A DNA stretch of 64,000 nt, from NCBI GenBank assembly GCA_014871385.1, contig CM026423.1:3848408-3912407 (forward strand), given 5' to 3'. Source of the stretch: Ceratodon purpureus (taxonomy: Eukaryota; Streptophyta; Bryopsida; Pseudoditrichales; Ditrichaceae). This document shows, piece by piece, positions 11,009 through 24,100 of this stretch. How positions within the stretch are numbered: the stretch's first letter is position 1; every line of letters begins with the position of its first letter. Below the pieces are notes generated by a model that was not told the DNA's origin, made no database searches, and saw only the letters and a program-made list of their open reading frames with translations. The position numbers and the translations under genes were made by a program.

Positions 11009-14000
11009 ATGCCGGAGCTACCCGAGGTGGAGGCAGCCAAGAGGCTGGTCAGTAGCCACTGCCTGGGCGGGACCATAGTGAAGGCCATTGTGGATAACGA
11101 CGTCAAGGTTATCGATGGCCTGACGCCGGCACAGCTTCAGGAGGCGCTGGAGGGCAAAAAGATTCTCACTGCGCATCGCCGGGGCAAGCATATGTGGCTG
11201 CAGCTCAATTGCCCCCGCTGGCCCACCTTCCAGTTTGGTGCGTTGCTTCTAAACCTCTCTGGCTGTTCTCCGCGATCCCTTTTTTTTTCTCTCGTTTGGT
11301 TTGTTTATGCTCTGCCATCCTGCTGCGAGCGCTCTTGATGGTTATTTTTTTGGGTCTTCTGCATGGCTTTTTGGCAGAGCTTCAGGTTTCGGTACAGCTT
11401 GTAAGGAGTTTTTCTAGTGTCATTTCTTCATACTCTGTGTAGAATTTTGTGTTTTAAAATGGCGCTTGCAGCATGTTTGTCGTTGGAGTAATTTGTGGTT
11501 TACTGGTAAATGAGATGCTCTCGCTTAAAAGTGGCCCAAGTGCAATGCGTGTTTATAATATGAGGTGCTTGGCTTCGTATTTCTCTTGAAGACCTTCGAG
11601 TACTGTATTCTTTGTTTTCTTATTTTCTGGGGGTCTGTTTCTAACTTTGTGGTGGGCTTGGCTGTGCAGGCATGAGCGGTGCGATCATTGTGAAAGGCGT
11701 CAAGGGTCCTACATATAAGAGGTGGGTCTTCCTTTGCGCCGTGAATGATGTCTGAGAAACGTTGTTTGTCAGACATGAGTTAGAACCGTGTTGAGTTTTG
11801 ACGCCACAGCGTTGCGTCTGTGTCTTCGAGTCTGTATAAAAGTGAATGTAAGGGCTGCTCAGGAAAGCTAGCAAGAAGGACAGGAGTTTCAGGCTTTGAC
11901 TGGGTGTCTTGATGCCCTGATGTGTTCGTCGTCGTCTTTAAGTCATTTGGGCCGTCTTTAGATATGGAGCTTCAGCTATCTGGTCCGCAGAGATAGAGGA
12001 ACTATGGGTTCCAAGAAATTTTAAGGAGCTTCGCTCTTGCTTGTTTCTTGCAGCTCCAAGGTGAACGAGGACGAAGAGTTTCCAACACAATACTCGAAAG
12101 TTCACTTGAAGGTGTGGTTCATGTCCTGGATATTGTGTTTTTAAGAGCCGTACGACTAAGATTATTCTCCGTGGACTTTTTTCCTTTTCTATTCCGAAAT
12201 CAGTGCTTGGATCCTTTCGTGGTGGTATTTTTTTCTGACACCGTCAGAATGGGATGATTTAATGCAGCTCGACACCGGGGTGGAGTTGGCATTTACTGAT
12301 AAACGTCGCTTTGCCCGTGTGCGCCTCCTTGAAGATGTACGTATTTCCTTACCTTATTGACAAGTGTACAGAACTGTCGTGCAATCGATTATCTTCGTCT
12401 TCAAGTATCATAAAATTTGTAGGAGAATGTATGTGGTATATTTTTTCAAATAATTAGTATAGTTTATTACCTTCATACCCATGATCTGCGTGCTATATGA
12501 GAATAAGATCTTTTGATTTCTCTATTACACATCTTGCTTTGCATTCAGTACTGAGTGGAGTCATCGTGATTATTTGTTGATGTATTTTGCAGCCTGAAAA
12601 AGTGGCTCCTATTTCTGAGCTAGGACCTGATGCGTACCTGGAGCTTCCAAGTCCGGAAGATTTAATTACATCAGTCAAATCCAAAAAAGGAGCCATCAAA
12701 GCCCTTCTCCTTGATCAGGTACTGCAGAGCATCGGCAACATTTCGTGAGTAGCGTTTAGCCTTTCAAGGCCTGGGAGTTTTTTATGCCTATTTTTTGCGT
12801 CGTACAAGTGAATTCTCTCCTTGTAATACTTAGTTTCTATGTTCGCGTATCCCTGTGGAGTCTAACGTCGGCGTGATTTTGGAATGTTCATTATAGCTTT
12901 TCTGTGATTTTTTGAGGTGCTGAAAGAAGTGTTACTAGTTCACATTCTGTGGTATGCTAAATATTTACGCAAGGTCGTGTATGCTCGTGATTGCAGAGTT
13001 TTCTTGCAGGCATAGGAAATTGGGTGGGAGACGAAGTGCTTTATCAGGTATCTTTTGAGCTCCGCTGACGAATAATAGTCGATTGTGGGACGTGCTCTAC
13101 TTAGTAACAGTTATTTGGCTATTTGTTTTTTGCACTTCTGAGACATTTCAGCACTGGCTGGCTCCTATTGCCGTGAATAGTTTTAATCATGAATACATGC
13201 TAGTTGTTGATGTGATGTTATATTTCCTTTCTGATAGACTTCCGACATGTTATTACGTAGGAAGTTCTCTTCACGGATTGCTTCAACCTCATGTGAAAAC
13301 GTAGTTTCATGATGTTCATGCATGGAGGACTGTGACATGAGGTTTGCACCATCCTGACTTTTAAAGTTTATTTGGCAGGCGAAAATTCACCCCGAGCAGC
13401 CAGCAAATTCATTGAAGGAAGAGGAAATCACCAAATTACATACTTCTATTAAGGAGGTATGAGCCGGGTCTTGGAGGGCAATATGTACTTTACAACTTGA
13501 TATCCAGGTTTTCTTGTATACATTGCTATCAGAGACAAACGATTGGCATGGTCAGCAGTTTTGTTTCTTCAAGTGCGGTGCTGTTACATTCCTCCTGGTT
13601 AATGCAGCAACTCACACTTGAGGGTAACTTGTTGGTGTTTGTGTAGCGCGTAGTTGCTAACAAAGGGAAATATTAGTCTGGTCCGGTGCCTTCTGGCCAA
13701 TCGTTTGAGGTTAACTGATTGGATTGTTCTGGTTCTGCGATGGGTTTTGGGTAGGTTTTGGATAAAGCAGTTTCTGTCGATGCAGACAGCGAGCAATTTC
13801 CTCAGACTTGGCTCTTTCATCATCGTTGGGACAGGAAGCCTGGAATGATTGAGGGTAAGGGCCGTGAGCAGTTTGCCTTCCATGGTGGTCTTCTATTTTT
13901 AAGATAATTGTCGACATGTCCTTGAATGCTGCCAGTCCTCTATAGGTTGACTCAAGAGGTTGACTCAAGTACACTTGTGTTTTTCTTCTCTTTGCAGGAA

Positions 14001-14965
14001 ACCAGATCGAAACGATAACTATTAGCGGAAGGGTGAGCTTTTCTTCACTTGACCTGACTTGTGCTTGTCAATATCGTTGAGTTTTGTAGGTGGGTGTTAA
14101 CGACACGTGAGTTTTGTAGGTGGGTGTTATCCGATTTTATCTTTAAATAACCGGGTTTATTGGTGCATTGGTGCAGACATCGGCGTTTGTCCCCAACATT
14201 CAGAAATACAGTGGACCTGAGCTGAAAGGAGCCAAGACCAAATCAATCGCCGAAGGCGAATTACCACATGAAGGTGAAGAAATGGGAGAACCCGACTCTG
14301 ATGAGATTGTAGCAGCCGGGGAGATGGTTGTCGAGAAAGCTGGCACTAGCGAGACTCCTAAGCGTGGCAGGGGACGACCTCCAAAGGCAAAAGGAGACAG
14401 TGCAGTGAAGTCTTCGCCAGCTGCACCTTCACCAGCTGCAGCCACCGACAATGCGAGTCCTGCTGGAGCAAAGAAGCGGGGTAGACCTCCAAAGCTCAAA
14501 ACCGCCCCTGCTTCTGCTGAAGATAAGACAGATGTGGAGGAGACTCAAAAGGATAGTCCCAGTGAACCCAAACGAAGAGGCCGCCCTCCTAAGGCAAAAG
14601 CTGATGCTTCCAAGGAAGCAGTCAGTAAGGCCTTGGAAGATGATGAAGACGATGACGCCGCTGAAGTGGAAGACATAGCTGATGTTGACACAGCGCTTGC
14701 CAGTCCTGTAACGCCCAAACGCAGGGGCAGACCCCCAAAGGCCAAACCCGAAGCCACAGAAGAGTTAGAGATTACGAAAAAGGCCAAAGTAGGGAAAGAC
14801 GAGGAAGGGACAGCTAGTCCAGCTGGTTCCGCAGAACCAAAGCGTAGAGGTCGCCCTCCAAAAGCAAAACCCGAGACAGACGAAGGAGAAGTTGCGGAAG
14901 CTGCTGCGGCTACACCAACCCCAAAGAAAAGAGGTCGCCCTCCGAAGGCAAAATCTGCCAGCTGA
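11009..14965 (+). CDS. FPG1: FPG/MutM DNA glycosylase with six AT-hooks
   Basis: A bifunctional glycosylase/AP lyase that removes oxidised purines in base-excision repair (family knowledge). Exons: 11009-11237, 11670-11721, 12054-12111, 12268-12336, 12593-12718, 12997-13047, 13379-13456, 13755-13854, 13998-14032, 14177-14965; all phases agree and give 528 residues. Visible hallmarks are MPELPEVE with catalytic Pro2 and Glu3, beta-clamp Lys60 in RRGKHM, FGMSGAI, and the helix-two-turn-helix GIGNWVGDEVLYQ. There is no Cys4 zinc finger, as in other plant FPGs, and GNQIETITISGR takes the zincless-finger position. The tail (about residues 330-525) holds six RGRPPK AT-hooks separated by acidic Ala/Ser/Glu-rich linkers. 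Arabidopsis FPG1 is about 390 residues, so this tail is unusually long and regular. Confidence 0.93.
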
Positions 14966-15932
14966 CAAGCTTGTGATCTTTTAAACTTAGCTGATCCGAC
15001 TTATGGCAGCTAGATTGTCATTGGAAATGGCACTTAGCTGGTGAAGTGTACATGTTTATTTGCCGGTGCATTGACTCATTCCAGCTCAATTTTGCTGTAT
15101 TTGGTGTTTCTCACAAGACGTTCCACATTGTAATGAATGACAGCTGAAAGTTTTTCTTAATTTTTCTACTTCGTTTTTGTTCTTTCCTCCCACTCAACTT
15201 CTCAAAATATATTTGGCTTTACTGAAGATCTAGACATTTCAGGTTTTTGTCATTCTAATGTCCATGCTTAATGCCTGCTCAGGTACTATCCTGTTTACCA
15301 GTCCTTCAATGCATGTCCCTGTTTTGCAATTGGTGAAATATTCCAATACGTGGGTGTTGTCTCGTGGAGATGTGCGATGGAATGAAAAGATTTGTAGTTT
15401 TACTTCTGTAACTTTAACTGAAAATCGAGTTGGTGGGTTTAGGAGGCAGAAGACTGGCTCCCATGAACGTTTGTCGGAGAGTAGAAAAGAAGTAACCCTT
15501 TGGTATCTAAAACAACTAACTCAACTGCCATCTTCTCGAACGGCTGCCCCTTGATGATGAACATGCCACTATTTTCGTCTCTTCTTGTCGAAGCGTCCTT
15601 GGCTCTCCAGTTTCTTCGTTCTAGCTTTGGTCTAGTCTTTGATCTAGCCCGCCTCTGCCCGGGGCAATACCTTCGGGATTCTTAAAACATGTGAGGCACT
15701 CTAAAGACTTCCACCTGAGCTGGGGTGTTTGAGCTATCCTGTTTCTGGTTGGTGATAAGCGATTATCTCGACCCAATTTGAGAGTGCTGGCGGGCATTTG
15801 CTTGAATAGCAGCTCATTGGGGGAGTATTGGAAGGAAGATTTGTGGTTGATGCTATTTTTTTCGTAACGAGGAACTGATCAAGACCGACAATCACATATT
15901 CACCGCACTTCCTTCGAATCAAATCAGGAAAG
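14966..15932. other. Intergenic, FPG1 3' end and DRC10-like 5' region
   Basis: Contains the FPG1 3' untranslated region and the upstream region of the next plus-strand gene. No further gene is supported. Confidence 0.45.
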
Positions 15933-18900
15933 ATGACGCAATTCGAGGAGAATGAAGAATACGGAGATGAGCACCCCGACGACATCGTGATGTGCGTGTG
16001 CGTGGACTACGACGAGAACGGTGACGTTGTAAACTCAGGAGGATATGGCACTAACGTGCCAACCATGCCCATCGGTGACCCTCCTGTGACTTCGTGCTAT
16101 CTCCTGATCAAGTTTCTCGATGACGCCCTCAACATGATGAGGTGAAATCCGTAACATTCCTGGATAGTAGACTCTATTTCAGATGGTTGGCACCATGACC
16201 AGCTTGCTAACTGTTACAAAGGCACACATTGGATCTCGTTCAAATTTGGTGCATAGCTAGATCTATGATGCCCTCTGCCTGCTTGAAAGATGAACATCTT
16301 TCCATCTGAAAGAGTTCTCATTCTCAATCAAATTCTGGCTTTCAGGTCACTTCAGTATGTCACAGTTGGACTTATGAGCAAGCTGGACGACATGCAGGAG
16401 GATTTTCTATATGAGGTACGTACTCCCTAAAGTAATTACACAACATGCTCTGGGCGGACATTATAATAATTGGTCTGCATGTTTGAAGTCCAATTCAGGT
16501 CTACTTCCACTCTTGAGCCCAGTTGTTCAGCCTGCCATACTTTCAGTTCATCTCAAATATTTTCAATCCGTCTTAGTTGCATGGAAGAGCTGATTTCTTG
16601 AGGAATTCTCTGACTGCAGGATTTGTTTGAGAAACTCCGATGGCACGCCAATTGCTACCATGAGTGGCAGGAGGCAGATACGTCCAAGTTTCTGGAGTCC
16701 CAGCAAGCAGTGATCGAATCCGCCAGGACCCTCTGCATCTTCTTCATGGATGTAAAGAGTAAATCTTTGCCACTTTAATTGTATCACCTATACTGCTACC
16801 CACACTCGATCAGATCATACTTCCCACCTTCGCAGATTACTCGCTACTGTTAGCCAGCAATCCATATATACCTTAACCTCAGTTGCAACATCACAGAATA
16901 TGCAACATCACAAATTCTTGACCCGTATCCACAACTGAGCCCCACAGAATGAACCTTTAAACATATTTGCATACTTGCAGAATGTGTTGGATCAGAATAC
17001 TTCAACTAAGGACATGTTGCTGGATTTGTAGTTCTCGAGGATGCACACAATTGGATCCCGGATCTTCCCCGTGTATGTCCCTCCGACGGGGAGGAAATTC
17101 TTCCTGGGCGGCAACTGGAAGTGCAACGGATCCAAGGACTCCATTAAGAAGCTCGTGGACGAGCTCAATGCAGCAGACTTCGACGACGACGTCGACATTG
17201 TGGTGTGCCCGTCGTATGTGTACCTGACGCAAGTGGTGGGCTCGCTCACGAAGCGCATCGATGTGGCCGCGCAGAACTGCTGGCGGGGCGAGGGCGGGGC
17301 GTTCACGGGGGAGATCAGCGCGGACCAGCTGGTCGACGTGGGCGTGAAGTGGGTGGTGGCGGGTCACGCCGAGCGCCGCCACATCCTGGGCGAGACGAAC
17401 ACAGTGGTGGCGCTCAAGTGCGCGTACGCGATCTCCTTGGGCTTGAACGTCATCATCGCCGTGGGCGAGACGCTGTTTGAGCGTGAACAGAATCTCACGA
17501 ACGACGTCATCTTCGAGCAGCTGCAATCACTGACGAGCAAGATCGCGGACTGGACGAAAGTGGTGCTGGCGTATGAGCCCGTGTGGGCAATCGGGACCGG
17601 CAAGGCGTGCAGTCCCGAGGAAGCGCAGGAGGTGCATCTCGCGATCCGGGAGTGGATGAAGAAGAATACTTCGGAGGAGGTGTCGTCCTCCTTGAGAATC
17701 ATTTATGGTGCGTCGGTGTCGTCGTCGACTTGCAACGACCTTGCCAAGCAGCATGACATCGATGGGTTCTTCGTTGGCGGCGCTGCGTGGGATGGGAAGG
17801 AGTTCGCTGCCATCGCCAATTCGGTCAAAGTGAAGAAGGTTAACTCCCTCAGCTTAACTCCCGCTAGCTGCAGCATTGATTACATGTCCTCGTCTGCCTT
17901 GCTCTACGCACATGCCTTGGACATGGGCTATCTCGAAAATGGATCGTTAATGAATTTGCGTGTTCCCTTTCAATCGCTTGCTATGTGGACGTTTGCAAGC
18001 ATGGTGATGTTTCATTGGGTTGCGGGTGTGAGCCAGAATATAGATTTCGCAGTGGAGCAGATGATGAGCTTGGGGGAAGAGCCGGAGCCGTCATGGCCTG
18101 AGTTTCTGGAATCACTCCTCAAGGTAAGATAGTTTGGATGGAGAGTACAAATATGGAGTCTCGAATGCACCAGGAAGTGCAACTTAGGAGAGAATTAATT
18201 GCTGGATGTGAATTTTTACTTCCGGTTTGTTAGCAGAAACTTGCGGGTTATTCCAGATGGATAATTTGTATCTGCGTTGAGCATGAACTGGAAATGTTTG
18301 TGCATTTTGGAAGGGTGGCAGCTGCGAGCGCTAGCAATGAAGCGATTCTCGACATCGTTGTTCGAGGAAGAATGCCTCGAGGCTTACCGTGCGAACTTAG
18401 AGGGTAAATATGACAATGTACGCATTCGAAAATGCACTAGAAATGAAATTTATGCAATAAATGTGTGGTTATCTGAATGGACTTCGCATACACTGTTTTT
18501 TCACGTTTCACCCGTTTACTTCAGGAGGCTTATTTCATTTGAAGGGTACGAAAGTCTTTGGAAATAATGGCTAAAGTGAGGCTTCACATAATCGCAGGCA
18601 AAGGCTATAAACGTAGAAACAACAGCACAACTCGAGGCAGCGAGGGCTCAACGCGAAGCGGAGTACAATGCGTACTTAGACGATGAGCTCCAAATCGTTC
18701 GTAAGAGCTTCTAGCTACACATAATCCATAGTTTACCACTACCACAATTCGCATGATTTCAATGAGAGACCTAATGTATGGTTAATACTGTTAACTGTTA
18801 ACGAGGGTATGTTCAACTTTTAACCATATGACATACCATATGGTTGATGCTGTTGAGGGTAATGGTGTCGGTCGTTGTATTTTATGAACACACCATGTGG

Positions 18901-20982
18901 TCAATACAGTTGACAGAAGAATTGATGTATTTCGTGTAATGAAGTAAAGAAACCTATTATACCAAATATATGAACCGAAGGCATGATGAGATAGGGGGCA
19001 TGATATGTGTGAAGGGGACGGTGAACAGTCCACTTTGCAAGCAGAGCTTGCGGAAAAGCAAATGCTGCAGAACTTCAAAGCTCACGAGGACCAAGAATTT
19101 GACATCTTTAATGCTGAAGTAAGACTGTGTAAACTTCTCAATGAAACTGCTGATGAATCATCTATTGTAGTATTAAACACTGGCTATCATAAATTTCGTG
19201 CTGTAGAGGAACCTGAACCTACGTTTTCTGTCAGGGCTCAAACAATTCATGTTTTGCCCCACGTGGTTTGCTTGGTAACGTTGTATTTCTCTGTGAATAT
19301 CGTGACAAGGAAGGGTCTGTCAGCAAACCTGGACAGTTATCTCTACGGGCTAAACAATGTGAAGATGATGTTAACGCTGTTGCTGTTGTGACTGGCAGTA
19401 TTCAGTACTTGAAGAGGAGAATGTACAAATGGGAGAGAAGCTCTTAGATATGCAAGTAATGTTTTCATCCGAGATAAGAACTGAACTACAGTCACATCTT
19501 TGCGTACGCATTTGTCACTTTGCATTGCTTCGATGCCTGCCCACTGCTCGAGCTTGGCATTGTTGTGCAAATTATATAAACTTGGAATTATCGCCTCAGA
19601 TTTCTCTGCTATTAGTTGTCATGTCATAATCCAAATACTAATCCTGCGGCTAACGGATCTGCCTCCAAGAATTCTGTGGTACTATGAACAATTCATTACC
19701 TTTCCTCACGATTCTCATATATCAAATGTAGAGACTGTTTTCATGCTCTGGTTTCTGTGGGTTATCGGATGGAAATAGAACCTCGACCGCACTTGGGAGC
19801 TCCAACAAAGGGGTAAGAATGGGCAGAGCGCAGAAGAAGTGAGTGACCTAATGTGGGTGTTCGAACACGACACCAAGGAAAAAACTACAGATCTCGCAGA
19901 AAAAAGGGTATGCCACAACGACTGCCCCAAGTACCAATATTCTGTTCAAATTGCTCCACCTTTTTGAAGTGAACTTGGAGAATGCACTAAACACTGCAGC
20001 AAGACAGATGAGCATGCTAAATTATTAACTCGCTGTCTCATTTGAACAGGAAGAAAATGATAAACTCGGAGCACACCTGAACAAGATGATCATGTACTTT
20101 GTCCAAAAAGATAGAGAGGTGTGTTTCTACCATCAATCTTGCTCAACCATATCACTAAATACCACCTTTCCAACTAACGGACCTTTCACTCAACATATAA
20201 ATCTACCACCGCTTTGGTAATATATAGTTACAAGATCTAGACCAATTTTTCCAACACAACGCACTTTGAATTTTACCAACTCGAGTGGAAATATCAGGTC
20301 TCTAATCTTTGTTGTCTGACTAGGCTCGAGAAGGATACTAATCAGTACTGTTCACATGGCAAATTGGTGTGTAGGCAGCACGCGTAGCAGAAGAGAAACT
20401 TCGAGCGGCATATGCGATCTGTGTATGACTGCCCACCCACTAAAATACATAGCTATAGTAGCAAGCAATGAGTTACATACGAGCACCGCTCTATTTCAGA
20501 TCATATCTGCTTGCAATAAACGTACAGATGGAACTCTATCTAAGCTCTGGTACAGTATTCGACGTAACGTTGAATTTTCGGTTGACATCCAAAAGATCAA
20601 GGTATCTTCTAAAGGAAACTATAAACTGCTTGCTTTCAGGACAAGAAGCGGAAAAAATGGCTGCCCTATTACGCAGCATGTCGCATTCAACGGTACTGGA
20701 AACGATATCTCTGGAGGAAAAGTGGAGGAGTTGGAGAACCGACGCCAGTACGAAAATAATCTGAACCTGTAACTTTGCGTGTGATTATTCTACATTTGCA
20801 TTTCACGTTTGCCGGTTGAAAGGGTACAAGTTTAATTGGGTACGATTAAGCCCCAAACCAAAGTAAAGAAGATTGAGTGCACAAATTGTGTAAGAAAGAA
20901 TTGACGATGAGTTGTTTGGTTACAGGCTAAAAAGGGCAAAGGAGGTAAAGGAGGCAAAAAAGGCAAAAAGGGGAAAAAATAG
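15933..20982 (+). CDS. DRC10: DRC10/IQCD-like axonemal protein, interrupted by TPI
   Basis: A likely subunit of the nexin-dynein regulatory complex that coordinates dynein arms in motile cilia, here sperm flagella. Readable exons: 15933-16141, 16346-16415, 16620-16751, 16981 to about 17027, about 18037-18123, 18322-18417, 18598-18700, 19045-19118, 19399-19455, 19779-19907, 20050-20118, 20375-20422, 20640-20747, 20926-20982; phases agree outside the 17.0-18.0 kb gap. Without the TPI segment the product is about 430 residues, near human IQCD (449). FLESLLKLRALAMKRF parallels FIDSLIELRGFLFEKL of IQCD (from memory). The rest is coiled coil, an IQ motif (RIQRYWKRYLWRK), and a Lys/Gly tail in a separate last exon (AKKGKGGKGGKKGKKGKK), as IQCD also has. 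DRC9/IQCG is the alternative. Exon 16981 runs into TAG at 17029 if not spliced at GT 17028. Confidence 0.72.
17041..18132 (+). CDS. TPI: Intronless triosephosphate isomerase frame inside DRC10-like gene
   Basis: The first 266 codons (17041-17838) encode a complete TPI, the glycolytic enzyme interconverting DHAP and glyceraldehyde-3-phosphate. Catalytic residues are present: Lys27 in GGNWKCN, His109 in GHAERR (usually GHSERR) and Glu179 in AYEPVWAIGTGK; phosphate-binding IIYGAS (usually GGS) and FFVGGA follow. It looks like the plant cytosolic form, ending VKVKK, but is strongly diverged and GC-rich. Plant TPI genes normally have many introns; this has none, so it is probably a retrocopy. It has no stop of its own: the frame continues through 17839-18036 into DRC10-like coding sequence and ends at 18132 inside the next intron. 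A GT at 17839 and an AG at 18036 could join TPI in frame to the DRC10-like exon. It starts 9 bp after the TAG of exon 16981. Confidence 0.8.
   Translation: MHTIGSRIFPVYVPPTGRKFFLGGNWKCNGSKDSIKKLVDELNAADFDDDVDIVVCPSYVYLTQVVGSLTKRIDVAAQNCWRGEGGAFTGEISADQLVDVGVKWVVAGHAERRHILGETNTVVALKCAYAISLGLNVIIAVGETLFEREQNLTNDVIFEQLQSLTSKIADWTKVVLAYEPVWAIGTGKACSPEEAQEVHLAIREWMKKNTSEEVSSSLRIIYGASVSSSTCNDLAKQHDIDGFFVGGAAWDGKEFAAIANSVKVKKVNSLSLTPASCSIDYMSSSALLYAHALDMGYLENGSLMNLRVPFQSLAMWTFASMVMFHWVAGVSQNIDFAVEQMMSLGEEPEPSWPEFLESLLKVR
18776..18925. repeat. Intronic short repeats and palindrome
   Basis: Three related words, near TATGGTTAATACTGTTAA, lie about 60 bp apart at 18777, 18838 and 18896 in a DRC10-like intron. 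An ACCATATG...CATATGGT palindrome overlaps the second. It may be a small transposon remnant. Confidence 0.45.
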
Positions 20983-21174
20983 AAAGCACCTCAGGGAGCC
21001 TAGATATACAGGTAACACAATGCAATCCAAATCTAGAGCAACTAATACTCAACAAAGTCAACACATTCAGGGAATCAAATGGGTTTGATGTAAATTATCG
21101 TGCAGGTGGAAAGTTAAATCGAAATAGCTACCTATTCTGTCGACGCCATTTCTGGGAAGTCAAGAAGGGCGTTT

Positions 21175-24100
21175 TCATGCTTCATACTGCAATAATTGCT
21201 GAACGGCGAGTGCGATGGATCGTGCTGCGCCTGCTTTGCAATTAGACTGAACCATTTGTAGGTCAAGAAGGCGATTGTGCATGATTTGGAGCAGGTCAGG
21301 TGATTGAAGGTATTCCGCAGCTAAAGTTGCCACCTCCATGGGATCTATCTCACCTACAAGCTCTGGGACAATCTTCTCTCCTGCCCACCTGTAATTAGCC
21401 CGCCATATTCCAGGTGATTCACAATAGTGATTTGCTCTAACGAATGACACAGGTAATGAGACCATATAGCAATGAGAACTATGCTTCAAAAATTTCTTCT
21501 ACTGAAACAATTTAATATGGGAACCGAATTGGTTACCTGTTGGGCCACGAGATAAAGCCTGCTGTGTTGAGAATGAAAAGGTTAACGAAGTGTGCCATTG
21601 CTGCACCAGCCTGCCCGGGAACTGCTGACAGCAAGCCCAATATTCCTCCTGTTGCACCTCTAAAAGTCTGCACAAGTATCCAAATGTAAACATCAGCACA
21701 ACAAAGATTTTAGTGGGGTCTCTACATGAAATTTTCCCTACATAAAAAGTGACCATACTGTAAATAGTTTCATGCTTCAGAGCTGATATTTTTGTTTCTA
21801 CTGTACATGTTCGAAACTTGAAAATTGTAAATATCACGAAAGCTGTGGGATAATGAAGGTTAAAAAATACCTCCAGAAAATACGTCGGAAGGACCACAAG
21901 CATAGGAACACCTAACGTCCCAAGCTCCGCTGTGTTTGTACCCACCTGCACGATAAGATATTGTAAGACAGCACTGTAGCTTTCAATTTTCTCACAAGAT
22001 GTCATCTAAAAATAACTTAGTGACAATACTGGTGAAAGAACCCTCGCCTTTACCAGTCATCAACATCTTCACGAAATCATCAGAAAATCTAGAAACATTA
22101 CATTCAACATTGGTAAGAAACTCTAGGACTACAACTGGCACTTCAGTTCTTGTTTAGACTCCTTTCCCCTACCTGTTCGTTCGCAAGGACGGCCAAGGAC
22201 TACTAATGTCAAAGCATGGTGGTGCTTGTGACCAACCATGATTAAGCTTAATGATTACATATGGGTTAGAAGCTTGGAATATCAATGAAGAGAATAGAAT
22301 AGTACGGTTGTAAGACAGATGGTGCAGCCTTGGTATAATGAATATGGCGGAAACTGCTGTCGAATCTCTATAGACACCCCTCTCTCGGTTACTAGCTGCC
22401 CCAGTTCCTCTACCCTGGGTTGCTCCGACAGACTCCTGGTCAATCCTTCCTCAGAGATCTCTCTCTGCAATTTCGAGATTGTTTCTGCTTTCACAGATTG
22501 ATTCTCGACGAAGTGCCCAGAAGCCCAGTGAAAACGTGATATGAGAGGGTTGTGAGCGGCGTTGGCATAGCGTTCAAGCTCAGTCACGGTAACAGTGGGA
22601 GCCAAAGGTAACATAAATCGCACCTGGGCCCCCAACCTATCCTGCCACCCCACCCACCCTACATCAGTACAATTTTCCACACTTGTTGTCCTACAAAACG
22701 TTGCTTGCACTGTACATGAATGTAAGTGAGGATAAAAGGGCTTCTGTTTAAGAGAGGACCCTACAGCTGATGTAGATGGTCTGCAACCGCCATGAAATAG
22801 GGCACGCCGATGGCCAATTTTGCATCCTGCACAGAGACCAAATATTTGAATGAATATAGATTTCTGGTATCACTTATCACTTATGCGTGACCAACTTTGG
22901 GGATCCACTGAAAAAAGGTGTTCAAGCTTACTCGGAAAAGTATTGGATTGAAAAAATTTGCAGGGTTTTAAAAGTATATGATAAATTTTGTTGAAGGTCT
23001 ACAAATAACTAAACCTAAATTGTTTTGGTACCAAAACTTGTCAGAGTGCAAGAAACTACCTTGGAACCAGGTAGAAGACCAACAATTGGAACACCATATC
23101 TATCTTGGCCTTGAGACTGCAGTTTATCAGGTAAAGCCCAGGAGACAGATGAGGGTGAACTTCCCACTGCATCCGTGAATAAATCTCCAACAATCTGACA
23201 GCGACTCCGGGCCCATTGCGGCACTCCTAACATAATCTCTTGTGAGCGTAGCATATATTTATCCACGAATCTGCTCCCACGATCACACCATGTTACGGTT
23301 AGAAACGAGATGCAATCGCACTATAAAGATAGAACAAACTCAGCTGAACCTCGTTACGAACTGCACTGAAATATCAAAATTACAGTTTTGTTAGGTGCAT
23401 GACTCGGCTTCTTGACCATACTGAACGAACAGTAGCAACAGCGCATAAGAGATACTGTGGATATGCAAATATAAGAACCGGATTTGGATATAGAAAGGAC
23501 TTAGCAACTCAAAGGATACTTCCTCCTGCTCGCCTTGCTACATTCATAATAATAGGGGAAAAAGAAGAAGCAGGTAAGAAGGTGTCGAACAAACCAGCAC
23601 ATACCCAGGCCATCGTGCTGCATCTTCTGCATATATCAATGTCTTGTAACCTAACCTCCATCCCAGGACAAGCTGTTTCAGAAGTCACATACCAAAAACT
23701 TAGTGCAATTCAGATAGTCTTATAAAAACCTTGGCAGTAAATATCAAAGCCAATACACCACAAACCGCCGTTCGATGCAGAACGAGACAGACATGATTAA
23801 GAACAGAACCACATCAAAAATCCAAATTTGTGTCCCAAACTTTTATTGGCTATTTTTACAAGCTCACATAAATTATACGTTAGTTCGTAAATAGGAGTCA
23901 CCTTCGAGTCTCTTAACATGTTGTCCCTTCCAAAGATATTTGAAGAAGGGACGCAATTAAAAGACATGTGAAGAATTCATCACTTACTGTATTGAATTGG
24001 TCGCCACCTAGAAATATACACACTCCCCGCTTGCGCCAATCCCAACCATCTTGTGTTCGACCCAGAAGTAGGAGTGAGAAAAATCCATCTGGTCCCTAGA

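Noticed and set aside
16967-17526. Other frames overlapping TPI on both strands
   Set aside because: They are shadows of a GC-rich gene; only the frame from 17041 carries TPI motifs.
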